DNA from: JAUWOY01 sp034431315
GTDB lineage: Bacteria > Chloroflexota > Anaerolineae > VGOG01
DNA length: 64,000 bases
NCBI GenBank assembly: GCA_034431315.1
Contig: DAOUDK010000023.1
Coordinates: 55,016 to 119,015, forward strand
Direction: 5' to 3'
Under the pieces are notes generated by a model. That model was not told the DNA's origin, ran no database searches, and was given only the letters and a program-made list of their open reading frames with translations. This document shows, one piece after another, positions 31,922 to 40,179 of this stretch. The translations under genes and the position numbers were made by a program. Each line of letters starts with the position of its first letter. Within the stretch, counting starts at the first letter, position 1.

Positions 31922-32844
31922 AGCAACTCGTCATTCTCAGCGGTAAAGGTGGCACTGGTAAGACGACGGTGGCAGCAGCGCTGGCTCACCTGGCCTCGGA
32001 AGAGATGCCCGTAGCGAGGGTTTCCGCCGTCATGGCCGATGCCGACGTGGATGCCGCCAATCTGGAATTGCTGTTATCGCCGCAAGTGCGGGAGACCCAC
32101 GACTTCGCTGGCGGTAAACTGGCCATCATTGACCCCGATCTGTGCACCGCCTGCGGCATCTGCGCCGATGTCTGCCGCTTCGAGGCGATACTTCCTCCCT
32201 CTCCCAGGGTTGGGGGAGGGGGGGCAGGGGGGGAGGGGGCCTATGCCATAGACGACATCGCCTGCGAGGGCTGCGCCTCTTGCTTCTATCAATGTCCTAC
32301 GGAAGCCATCCGCATGGAAGAGCATACAGACGGACAATGGTTCCGCTCCGACACCCGCCTCGGCCCCCTTTTCCATGCCCACCTCTTCGCCGCACGGGAG
32401 AACTCTGGCAAGCTGGTGACTCTGGTCAAACAGAAGGCTCGGCTCCTGGCCCTGGACGAGGGCCGCGAGCTGCTCATCGTGGATGGCCCGCCGGGCATCG
32501 GCTGCCCGGTCATCGCCGCCAGCACCGGGGCCGACCTGGCTCTACTGGTGGTGGAGCCTACCATCTCAGGCATCCACGATCTGGAGCGCATCCTGGCCAC
32601 CACCAACCACTTCGGCGTGCCGGCCCTGGTCTGCGTCAACAAGGCCGACATCAACCCCTCGCGGGCCGACGAAATCGCCGCTTTCTGTGTGGCGCAGGGA
32701 ATCGCCTTGGTGGGACAGGTGCCCTTCGACACCGTGGTCACCGAGGCCATGGTGCAAGGCCAGCCGGTGACGGAATACGACGACGGGCCGGTGACAGCGG
32801 AGTTGAAGTCAGTGTGGATGCGAATCAGAGAGGCTTTGGGCTGA
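31918..32844 (+). CDS. MinD/ParA-type P-loop ATPase with inserted ferredoxin domain (2 of 2)
   Basis: It is the partner of the preceding ATPase, probably forming a heterodimer. The 308-residue protein has LSGKGGTGKTT, ADADVDAANLELLL, ferredoxin motifs CTACGICADVCRFEAI and CEGCASCFYQCPTEAI, DGPPGIGCPVIA and VEPTISGIHDLERIL. Between the two cluster motifs a Pro/Gly-rich run (LPPSPRVGGGGAGGEGA) is encoded by a G-rich inserted repeat (about 32189-32240); the twin protein has no such insert. The start overlaps the upstream stop (ATGA) and the stop overlaps the MOSC start (TGATG). Confidence 0.93.
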   Translation: MKQLVILSGKGGTGKTTVAAALAHLASEEMPVARVSAVMADADVDAANLELLLSPQVRETHDFAGGKLAIIDPDLCTACGICADVCRFEAILPPSPRVGGGGAGGEGAYAIDDIACEGCASCFYQCPTEAIRMEEHTDGQWFRSDTRLGPLFHAHLFAARENSGKLVTLVKQKARLLALDEGRELLIVDGPPGIGCPVIAASTGADLALLVVEPTISGIHDLERILATTNHFGVPALVCVNKADINPSRADEIAAFCVAQGIALVGQVPFDTVVTEAMVQGQPVTEYDDGPVTAELKSVWMRIREALG

Positions 32845-33293
32845 TGAGTGTGATTATAGCTGTCTGCGCCAGCCAGAGGCGCTTGGATCCCAAAAGGGAT
32901 ATGGGCGAGGGCCATCTGCGGGAGGGCTACGGCCTGGAGGGTGACGCCCACGCTGGCCTGAGCGAGCGGGAGGTCAGCCTCCTGGCTTGGGAGAGCATCG
33001 AGCGGCTCAACGAGGAGCACGACATCAAGGCCGCCCCCGGCGACTTCGCCGAGAACCTCACCACCCAGGGCATTGACCTCGTCTCGTTGCCCCTCGGCAC
33101 GCGCCTGCGGACTGGAGAGGCCGTTTTGGAGGTAGTCCAGATCGGCAAGCCGCCTGACGTGACCCACACCTACAACTTCCAGGGGCTCTCAATCCTGCCC
33201 ACCGAAGGCATCTTCTGCCGGGTGATAGAGAGCGGCCGGGTGAGGAAGGGCGATGAGATCGTCGTTAAATCAGCCACGAATTTCACGAATTAA
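32844..33293 (+). CDS. MOSC-domain protein
   Basis: MOSC domains are sulfur-carrier/molybdenum cofactor-related folds. The 149-residue single-domain protein has GYGLEGDAHAGLSEREVSLL and GDFAENLTTQGIDL, both family signatures, and IGKPPDVTHTYNF with no Cys where many MOSC proteins have one. Location after two cluster ATPases and near NifX genes supports a role in metal-sulfur cofactor handling. The last residues (KSATNFTN) are encoded by a CACGAAT microrepeat. Confidence 0.9.
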   Translation: MSVIIAVCASQRRLDPKRDMGEGHLREGYGLEGDAHAGLSEREVSLLAWESIERLNEEHDIKAAPGDFAENLTTQGIDLVSLPLGTRLRTGEAVLEVVQIGKPPDVTHTYNFQGLSILPTEGIFCRVIESGRVRKGDEIVVKSATNFTN

Positions 33294-33413
33294 CACGAAG
33301 GGAAGATTATGAATTAGTGAAAGCCGTTTCCACTTCCGAGTTCGTGTAATTCGTGGCAAAAATGCGCAAAGTTACCTACACTTTCCAATACTGAGTTGAA
33401 AGGAGAGCTTACA

Positions 33414-33743
33414 ATGATCGTGAAAAACTACCGTCAGGTTACGCCGGAGCCCGCCACGGAAGCGCCGGGCGTCACCGTGCGCTGGATGATCACCGAGAAG
33501 GACGGCGCGCCGAACTTCGCCCTGCGCGTCTTCGAGGTGGAGCCGGGGGACGCCTCCCCCTTCCACACCCACGCCTGGGAGCACGAGGCATTTATCCTGG
33601 CCGGCACGGGGCATCTCAGGGCGGTGGATGGCGAGACACCGTTCCGCGAGGGTGACGCCGTCTTCGTCGCCCCGGAGGAAAAGCACCAGTTCGTCAACGA
33701 TGGCGATACGGTGCTGCGTTTCATCTGCGTCATCCCCCTGTAG
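33414..33743 (+). CDS. Small cupin-domain protein
   Basis: This 109-residue single-cupin protein has FEVEPGDASPFHTHAWEHEAFIL (cupin motif 1 with His-x-His and Glu) and EGDAVFVAPEEKHQFVN (motif 2 with His), so a metal site of three His and one Glu is complete. Such proteins serve as metal sensors, dioxygenases or isomerases; no substrate is evident. AAAGGAGAGC precedes the ATG. It probably closes the island that begins at the PadR gene. Confidence 0.9.
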   Translation: MIVKNYRQVTPEPATEAPGVTVRWMITEKDGAPNFALRVFEVEPGDASPFHTHAWEHEAFILAGTGHLRAVDGETPFREGDAVFVAPEEKHQFVNDGDTVLRFICVIPL

Positions 33744-33802
33744 CGAGGGCAGTAGGGGGCGGTGATCAAGCAGCATCAGGAGATGCCGAAGGGATTTCCT
33801 GA

Positions 33803-33831
33803 TTGCGTTTCCGTCCAAATTGGTGTATAAT
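33803..33831 (+). promoter_or_regulatory. Sigma-70-type promoter for the secreted beta-helix/cohesin protein
   Basis: TTGCGT and TATAAT are spaced by 17 bases. The 283-base gap between the cupin and the secreted-protein gene also holds a degenerate TTCGACAAGCTCA repeat piece (33847-33855); I see no further gene there. Confidence 0.6.
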
Positions 33832-34026
33832 TGTAAATGCCCGGTGATTTCGACAAGCTCAATCCAAGGATTTGGCCGAGATAGAGCGCAAGAGCGCACC
33901 CCTGGTGGTGCCAGGCCAACACAGTCAACCCAGCTCTCAAACCCGACGCCAGCCACGGCTACACCCTTGCGTGCCCTGAGGCTGGCGCTTGTCTTGGGGT
34001 TGTAAACAGTGCGAAAGGAGATAGAA

Positions 34027-37000
34027 ATGAGCGAGAAGAGGCAAAAGAATATATCTGTACGGTCTATCTTGCACAGGTGTGGCATGAGCAACCGAAAGAC
34101 CCTTTACCTGGCCCTATCCCTCACCATCCCCCTCATCGCTCTGGTGGCTCTTTGGCTCATCTTGGGCAGTTTTACGACCCAGGCACAGGGGGCGACAACC
34201 CACTACGTGGCACCTGACGGTGACTGCGGGGGAATGCTCCCCTGTTACGCCCACCCGCAGGACGCCGTAGATGCTGCCTCGAATGGCGACACTATCAAGA
34301 TGGCGCAGGGAGTGTACACCGGCACCGGCTTCCAGGTGGTCTACATCAACAGGGCCATCACCCTTACCGGAGGCTACACCACCACAGACTGGGCCAACTC
34401 TTATCCCATCACCCAGCCCACCATGATAGACGCCGAGAATGTGACCCGCCGCCGGGGGGTCGTCATTGACGGTACCAGGGTGGCAACCATAACCCTGGCG
34501 GGGCTGACGATACAGCGGGGCAATGCGGGCGGCACTACTAAAGGTAGCGGCCTCAACATCCTCACGGGGACAGTGGTCGTGTCGACCTGTACCTTTGTCG
34601 AAAATATGTCGGCTGATCGCGGCGGCGGCATTCACCTTACCGAAGGCGACCTGTTGGTCACCGGCAGTTCCTTCGCCGGCAACGTTGCGGGTGGTGGTGG
34701 GGGTATCCACATTGAGGATGGCGCCGCTACGGTGATCAGTAGCACCTTCTCCGGTAACAACGCCTACTTCGGCGGCTCAATCAATGCTACGATCCTTGCC
34801 GACCTGACCGTGCGCCACAACGTCTTTTCTCACAATGTCGGTTCCTACGGTGGCGGAATCATGACCGAGTCCGGTTATGGGATACCCACGACCAAGGTCA
34901 TCGAGTACAACGTCTTTGAGGACAACTCCGCCTATTATGCCGGAGGCGGGGCCGAGGTACGAGGTTCGGCGATCGTCAAGCACAATGCTTTCCGCAACAA
35001 CTCCACCGGTGGCCCGGGCGGTGGCGCTAACTTCAGCGGCATGTGCTGCGGCGAAGTGAACGTGGCTTACAACACTTTCTTTGGCAATTCAGCGAGCTCC
35101 GGTGGAGGCCTCAGCCTGTCCGGCTCCTTCACTGGTATTATGGAGGGTAATATCGTCCTCAGCAATACCGCTACCCAATCCGGCGGTGGGCTTTCCATCC
35201 CCGGTGGCGAGATCACCGCCCAAAACGATGTCATTGCCCACAACGAGGCGCCCTACGAGGGGATCTTTGTCACCGGTGGCGCAAGGCTCACCGCCCGCCA
35301 TTGGACCCTGGACGACAACGGCGCCTATGCCCTGTGCACCGATGGTGGCACGGCGACGCTCACCAACACCATTGTGGCTTCCCACACCATCGCCGGTTTC
35401 TGGGGCACCAACATCGTCGCCGACCACACTCTCTTCTTCAACAGCGGCACCCCCTGCGGTGGCGGGGCTTCCTGCACTAATAACCTCACGGGCGACCCGA
35501 AGTTCGTCAACCCGGCGGGAGGTGACTACCATATTGGTCCCGGCTCAGCGGCGATTGACGTTGGCGTGGATGCTGGCGTGACCGATGACATTGATGGTGA
35601 TATGCGGCCCCAAGGGTCGGGTTATGATGTGGGGGCTGATGAGTATCCCTCGGGAACACCCACCCCGACACCCACAGCTACGCCGACGGCGACACGAATA
35701 CCCACACCTACTCCCACCAGCACATCGACGCCCACCAACACAGCCACACCTACTCCCACGAGCACCGCCACAGCCACGCCCACCGACACACCGACAGCTA
35801 CTCCCACTAGGACGCCGACGGCGACACGAACACCCACACCTACACCAACCAGCACACCGACCAAGATACCCACACCGACGAACACACCAACAGCCACGCC
35901 GACCGACACCCCAACAGCCACCCCGATCAGCACGCCCACCAACACGCCCACCCCTACGGGTACATCTACCTCCACGCCCACTTTCACCGCTACCCGGACT
36001 CCAACCTCTGTAGCAACAGACACAGCTACGCCTACATCCACCCCTACATTAACTCCGACTCGCACTTCGACACCTACTTCAACCCCGACCAACACACCGA
36101 CCGCCACGCCCACGCAGGAGGGCCCCGTGCCAATCCTGAGCATCCCCAGCAATATCCCAGCCCACGCCAGCCAGACCGTTTCCGTGCCGATCAACTTCAC
36201 CAGCAACGAGCATAGCATCGCCTCCACCGCCTTCTCGGTGGACTTCGATCAAACCTGCCTGGCCTTCGATCCCACCGACAGTGACCAGGACGGCATCCCC
36301 GACGCGATTACCTTGAACCTTCCAGGTGCATTTAACGCTTCAGTCACCTTTGACGGAGGCGACACCGATGGCGAGCTAGATTTCTTCATCGCCGATCTCT
36401 TCCCACCTCTGGCCTCGCTGCCCGACAGTATTCTTGCCACCATCACGTTTACCACGACGTGCCAACCCGATCCAGGCGCCAGCATCATTGCGCCAGTGGG
36501 TTTCTCAGATGATCCGAGCGCCTCTTTTGGCAACACCGACGGCCAGAGTGTGCCGGGAACCACGAACGATGGCTCCGTTAAAATCCTGCCTGAGATAGCG
36601 GGTGATTGCAACTGCGATGGAGCGGTGGACGCTGGCGACATCTCGGCGTTGGTACTGGAGATCTTCGATGGCGACGGCAATGATCCGGCGGACACCCCTG
36701 GCGGCACTTTCTCTGGTGATCCCGTGGGCTGCAACGCCAACGGAGACGCAGTCGTGGATGCGGGGGACATCTCCTACACTGTATTGCTCATTTTCGGCGG
36801 CTCCGGCACGCGCAGTGGTAAAGGTGCTCCTGCCCCAGCGGCTGGTCTGCCTCTTCCCTTTGGCTTGACCACGCTAGCCAACGGCCCCGCGCTGGTCATC
36901 CCAGACCAGGTCCCAGCTTCGCCCGGCGGCAGGGTGACCTTGCCTATCAACTTCACTGCCAATGACAACAGCATCAGCAGTGTGGTCTTCTCGGTGGATT

Positions 37001-37386
37001 ACGATCAGACCTGGCTGAGCTTCGACCCGACGGACAGCAACGGGGACGACGTCCCCGACGCGGTCACCTTCAACCTGCCAGGCGCATTTGATGCTTCGGT
37101 CACCTTTGATGAGGGTGACACCGACGGCGAGTTAGATTTCTTTATCGCTGACCTCTTCCCGCCGCTGGCTTCGCTGTCAGACGGGGCGATTGTCTCCATG
37201 ACGCTGAACGTGGGCAGTCCGCCCAGCGGAATAGAGGCAGCGGTCAGCTTCTCGCCAGACCCGGCGGCTTCGTTTGGCGATACGTCGGGCCAGAGCGTTC
37301 CAGGCACGACGGACGACGGTTCGGTTCTTATTGTGCCAACCGATACCTACCAGTTCTATCTTCCTCTGCTGTGGAAGGGCTGTTAG
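34027..37386 (+). CDS. Large secreted protein: beta-helix, PT-rich linker, cohesin-dockerin-cohesin
   Basis: This 1119-residue extracellular protein has a signal/transmembrane segment at residues ~25-50 (LALSLTIPLIALVALWLIL), then a right-handed parallel beta-helix of G-G-G-I/A-type coils up to ~540, a PT-rich linker (~543-698), a cohesin-type domain (~699-856), a type I dockerin with two calcium-loop repeats (GDCNCDGAVDAGDISALVLE; GDAVVDAGDISYTVLLIF), and a second cohesin-type domain. The two cohesins share DGELDFFIADLFPPLASL. The end, FYLPLLWKGC, is typical of Chloroflexota secreted proteins. AAAGGAGATAG precedes this ATG. Adhesion or polysaccharide binding is likely; cellulosome-like assembly is possible. 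Confidence 0.88.
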   Translation: MSEKRQKNISVRSILHRCGMSNRKTLYLALSLTIPLIALVALWLILGSFTTQAQGATTHYVAPDGDCGGMLPCYAHPQDAVDAASNGDTIKMAQGVYTGTGFQVVYINRAITLTGGYTTTDWANSYPITQPTMIDAENVTRRRGVVIDGTRVATITLAGLTIQRGNAGGTTKGSGLNILTGTVVVSTCTFVENMSADRGGGIHLTEGDLLVTGSSFAGNVAGGGGGIHIEDGAATVISSTFSGNNAYFGGSINATILADLTVRHNVFSHNVGSYGGGIMTESGYGIPTTKVIEYNVFEDNSAYYAGGGAEVRGSAIVKHNAFRNNSTGGPGGGANFSGMCCGEVNVAYNTFFGNSASSGGGLSLSGSFTGIMEGNIVLSNTATQSGGGLSIPGGEITAQNDVIAHNEAPYEGIFVTGGARLTARHWTLDDNGAYALCTDGGTATLTNTIVASHTIAGFWGTNIVADHTLFFNSGTPCGGGASCTNNLTGDPKFVNPAGGDYHIGPGSAAIDVGVDAGVTDDIDGDMRPQGSGYDVGADEYPSGTPTPTPTATPTATRIPTPTPTSTSTPTNTATPTPTSTATATPTDTPTATPTRTPTATRTPTPTPTSTPTKIPTPTNTPTATPTDTPTATPISTPTNTPTPTGTSTSTPTFTATRTPTSVATDTATPTSTPTLTPTRTSTPTSTPTNTPTATPTQEGPVPILSIPSNIPAHASQTVSVPINFTSNEHSIASTAFSVDFDQTCLAFDPTDSDQDGIPDAITLNLPGAFNASVTFDGGDTDGELDFFIADLFPPLASLPDSILATITFTTTCQPDPGASIIAPVGFSDDPSASFGNTDGQSVPGTTNDGSVKILPEIAGDCNCDGAVDAGDISALVLEIFDGDGNDPADTPGGTFSGDPVGCNANGDAVVDAGDISYTVLLIFGGSGTRSGKGAPAPAAGLPLPFGLTTLANGPALVIPDQVPASPGGRVTLPINFTANDNSISSVVFSVDYDQTWLSFDPTDSNGDDVPDAVTFNLPGAFDASVTFDEGDTDGELDFFIADLFPPLASLSDGAIVSMTLNVGSPPSGIEAAVSFSPDPAASFGDTSGQSVPGTTDDGSVLIVPTDTYQFYLPLLWKGC

Positions 37387-37524
37387 GGGCAGTTTGAATC
37401 ACGAAACACGCGAAAGGTCACGAAAGACCATCGTGGCCTTTGCTTCTTTTGTACAGCGTTATCATGGGCGACAAGTGGCAGGCGACGTGATTGTTAGCGA
37501 AGATAGTGAGATAATAGAGGGGCT

Positions 37525-38073
37525 GTGAACATTCTGCTGATTGGAAAGCGCCAGGTAGGGAAAACCACCGTCTGCAGGCGGGTGGCGGTGCTGAGCCGTG
37601 AACTGGGCTATGAACCGGCTGGGATGCTGTCGCCTGCTCTCCTAAGCAGAGATGGCCTTCCCCTAGCTTACCACGCCCTGATGGTGTCCGACGGCGAACA
37701 GCGGCTCCTGGCGCGGGCCGACGGTGACCTGGGCGGTCCCAGCACAGGCTGCTACAGCTTCGACGCCGATGTCTTCTCCTGGGTGATTGGGAGACTCCGA
37801 GCGGCGATTTCACAAGGCTGCGACCTGCTCATCGTGGACGAGATCGGCCCCCTGGAGCTGGAGCGGGGGAGGGGGCTGGCCCCGCTCCTCTCCGATCTCT
37901 CCGCCCGGAGGCTCCCACTGCTGCTGGTGGTCCGTCCGGAGCTGGCAGGACAACTGCAGGAGCGGCTCCCCGGCGTTCCCTTCCGCGCCTTCACCGTCAC
38001 CCAGGAGAACCGCCAGGCCCTCGCTGACGCCATCATCAAGGAGCTTTTCGCTGAGCATGATCGAGGTAGATGA
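37525..38073 (+). CDS. THEP1-type nucleoside-triphosphatase (NTPase_1)
   Basis: It hydrolyses NTPs in vitro in known family members. The 182-residue protein has Walker A GKRQVGKTTV, LLIVDEIGPLEL (Walker B, the family hallmark D-E-I-G-x-x-E) and a C-terminal arginine-rich stretch. It starts at GTG and overlaps the ECF ATPase gene by 17 bases, so it is part of the ECF operon. The family is known from the same context in other genomes; its role in uptake could be phosphorylating or sensing the imported vitamin or nucleotide, which is inference. Confidence 0.88.
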   Translation: MNILLIGKRQVGKTTVCRRVAVLSRELGYEPAGMLSPALLSRDGLPLAYHALMVSDGEQRLLARADGDLGGPSTGCYSFDADVFSWVIGRLRAAISQGCDLLIVDEIGPLELERGRGLAPLLSDLSARRLPLLLVVRPELAGQLQERLPGVPFRAFTVTQENRQALADAIIKELFAEHDRGR

Positions 38074-39535
38074 CCTGACGGTGTACTACGGCCAGCAGCG
38101 CATCCTGGGCAGGCTCTCCCTCTCCATCCGACCCGGCGAGTTCGTGCTGGTGACTGGTCCCTCCGGCTGTGGCAAGAGCACCCTGCTGCGGGCCCTGGCG
38201 GGCCTCATCCCCCACGCCTCGTTGGCCCACATGAAAGGCAAGGTGGTGGTGGACGGGCTGGATACCCAGGAACACTCCCTGCCGATTCTGGCTGGCCACG
38301 TTGGCCTGGTCTTCCAGAACCCGGCCACCCAGCTCTTCTGCCTGCGGGTGGAGGAGGAAGTGGCCTTTGGTCCCCGCAACCTGGGCCTGCCCCCGGACGA
38401 GGTGGCTCGACGGGTGGAATGGGCCATAGCTGCGACAGGGTTGGAACATCTGCGAGGCCGCCGGGTGAACACCCTCTCCGACGGCGAAAAACAGCGCCTG
38501 GCCATAGCCGCAGTTCTGGCCATGGCCCCCCGCATTCTGATCCTGGACGAGCCCACCTCCAACCTGGATATGGTCGGTGCCCGTCAGGTGCTCTCCACCC
38601 TGGAACGCCTGCGGCGCGAGTCTTCGACGGTGATCATCGCCGAGCACAAGATGGGAGAAGTGAGCCAACTGGCCGACCGGGTTCTCATCCTTGAAAAAGG
38701 ACTGCCGGTGGCCGACGGGTCGCCTGCGGAGATCTTCGCCAGGCGCGAGATGCTCCATCGCCTGGGGGTGCGCCGGCCCACCACCCATCCGCAGGGCGAT
38801 TGGGCCAACCTCATCACTCCCAACGATGATCCTTCGCCTGGGGAGTTGCTGGTGGAGTTGGAAGGGGTCGTGGCTGGGTACGGTGATAGGCAGGTATTGG
38901 CTGGCCTGGACCTTTCCATTCGGCGGGGTGAGTTGGTGGCCCTGGTGGGCGATAACGGGGCGGGAAAGACGACCCTGGCCCGGCTGCTGGCCGGCCTGGT
39001 GAAGCCCCGGCGGGGGAAGGTGCAGGTGAGGGGGCGGGTGGGTCTGCTTTTCCAGAACCCCCTGGAGCAGCTCTTCTGCGAGACAGTGGAGGAGGAGGTG
39101 GCCTTTGGCCCTCGCAACTACGGTCTCCTCACCCCCGCTCTACTGGAGGATACCCTGGCCGCTGCCGACCTGGGAAGTCTGCGCCACCGGCGCATCCACG
39201 CCCTCAGCGGCGGAGAGCAGCAGCGCACTGCCCTGGCCTCGGTGCTGGCTTTGCGGCCAGACCTTCTCATCCTGGACGAACCAACCATGGGGCAGGACTG
39301 GGGCCACCTGACTGCTTTTATGGATCACGTGAGCCGCCTGAACGGGAAAGGCATGGCTATCCTGCTCATCACCCATGACTACGAGCTAGTGCATCGCTAT
39401 GCCCAGCGGGTGCTTCTCCTGCGGAACGGCCGCATCGCCGTCGAGGGCAGCCCCCGCCGGGCTGTGAAGCAGAGCGGGCTCCCACGCCCGCGGACCGGCG
39501 GCGTGGGAGCCGCCTCTGCTGGTAGCTGTAACTGA
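38057..39535 (+). CDS. Energy-coupling factor transporter, fused twin ATPase (EcfA-EcfA')
   Basis: The 492-residue protein holds two ABC ATPase domains. The first has GPSGCGKST, the EcfA-type FQNPATQLF Q-loop, LSDGEKQRLAIAAVL and LILDEPTSNLD; the second has GDNGAGKTT, FQNPLEQLF, LSGGEQQRTALASVL and LILDEPTMGQD. Both lie on one chain, as in some single-polypeptide ECF modules (YkoD-like). The last ~23 residues (SGLPRPRTGGVGAASAGS) are encoded by a palindromic repeat that runs into the gene end and are not part of the family. Confidence 0.94.
   Translation: MIEVDDLTVYYGQQRILGRLSLSIRPGEFVLVTGPSGCGKSTLLRALAGLIPHASLAHMKGKVVVDGLDTQEHSLPILAGHVGLVFQNPATQLFCLRVEEEVAFGPRNLGLPPDEVARRVEWAIAATGLEHLRGRRVNTLSDGEKQRLAIAAVLAMAPRILILDEPTSNLDMVGARQVLSTLERLRRESSTVIIAEHKMGEVSQLADRVLILEKGLPVADGSPAEIFARREMLHRLGVRRPTTHPQGDWANLITPNDDPSPGELLVELEGVVAGYGDRQVLAGLDLSIRRGELVALVGDNGAGKTTLARLLAGLVKPRRGKVQVRGRVGLLFQNPLEQLFCETVEEEVAFGPRNYGLLTPALLEDTLAAADLGSLRHRRIHALSGGEQQRTALASVLALRPDLLILDEPTMGQDWGHLTAFMDHVSRLNGKGMAILLITHDYELVHRYAQRVLLLRNGRIAVEGSPRRAVKQSGLPRPRTGGVGAASAGSCN
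39469..39519 (+). repeat. Palindromic repeat (copy 2) overlapping the 3' end of the EcfA gene
   Basis: GGGCTCCCACGCC and GGCGTGGGAGCC form a 12-bp stem flanked by CAGAG/CTCTG. Its right arm (39498-39519) is the exact reverse complement of 8431-8452. It supplies the C-terminal residues of the ATPase and its hairpin lies just before the stop codon. Confidence 0.75.
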
Positions 39536-39557
39536 ACAGTAATGGAGGAAACGCAAA

Positions 39558-40178
39558 ATGAAAACTCGCTTTACCACTCGGGATCTGGTTTACATCGCCG
39601 TTTTCGGCGCCCTGTGGGGAGTGCTAGAGATCACTGTTGGCTCTTACCTGCACCTCATCTTCCCCCCTCTAGCTACCCCTCTGATAGGGGTCGGCACGAT
39701 CATGGCCGCGGTAGGCATGGTCGTGGCCCTGATCGGACGTCTCTTCGTCCCCAGGGCTGGCTCGGTGCTGATGATCGGCGTGGTGGTGGCCATATTGAAG
39801 GCCCTGAGCATGGGCGGTGTGAAGCTCTCGGCCATGATCGGCATCATCATCGAGTGCCTGTTGGCGGAATTGGGCCTTTTCCTTGGCAGGAAGCCAGGCC
39901 GGGGGGGATTCATGTTGGCCGGCTGCCTGGCAGTGCTGTGGACTTTCTTCCACAAGTTCTTCGCCTCCTACGTTTTTCTCGGCCGGGGCATCTACGACGT
40001 TTACCTGGGGGTGCTCAAGAAGGGGGCTCAGTCGCTGGGCATTGAGACGGGTTACGCCCTGGTCATCGTCGCCGCCTTCCTGCTCGTCCGCATCGTGGCT
40101 GGCGGTCTGGCGGGGTGGCTGGCCTGGGATCTGGGGAAGGCTATCCAGGCCCGGCTGACCGGGGGCGAGGGGGATTAG
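39558..40178 (+). CDS. ECF transporter S-component
   Basis: It is the substrate-binding subunit of the importer encoded by this operon. The 206-residue protein has six predicted helices: FTTRDLVYIAVFGALWGVLEITVGSYLHLI at the N-terminus is a standard S-component opening. The two linker segments are rich in small residues, as needed to pack on EcfT. The substrate (vitamin class) cannot be fixed. ATGGAGGAAAC precedes the ATG. Confidence 0.87.
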   Translation: MKTRFTTRDLVYIAVFGALWGVLEITVGSYLHLIFPPLATPLIGVGTIMAAVGMVVALIGRLFVPRAGSVLMIGVVVAILKALSMGGVKLSAMIGIIIECLLAELGLFLGRKPGRGGFMLAGCLAVLWTFFHKFFASYVFLGRGIYDVYLGVLKKGAQSLGIETGYALVIVAAFLLVRIVAGGLAGWLAWDLGKAIQARLTGGEGD

Positions 40179-40179
40179 G

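Noticed and set aside
32142..32843. Plus-strand open frame overlapping the second MinD ATPase
   Set aside because: It is Arg/Gly-rich out-of-frame translation; only its last part (from 32844) is the real MOSC gene.
35655..36120. ACACCGAC-type repeats as a possible CRISPR or minisatellite
   Set aside because: They are codons for the PT-rich linker (Pro-Thr units), in frame throughout, with no unique spacers.
35622..36227. Minus-strand Val-Gly repeat open frame
   Set aside because: It is the antisense reading of the PT-rich linker codons of the secreted protein.
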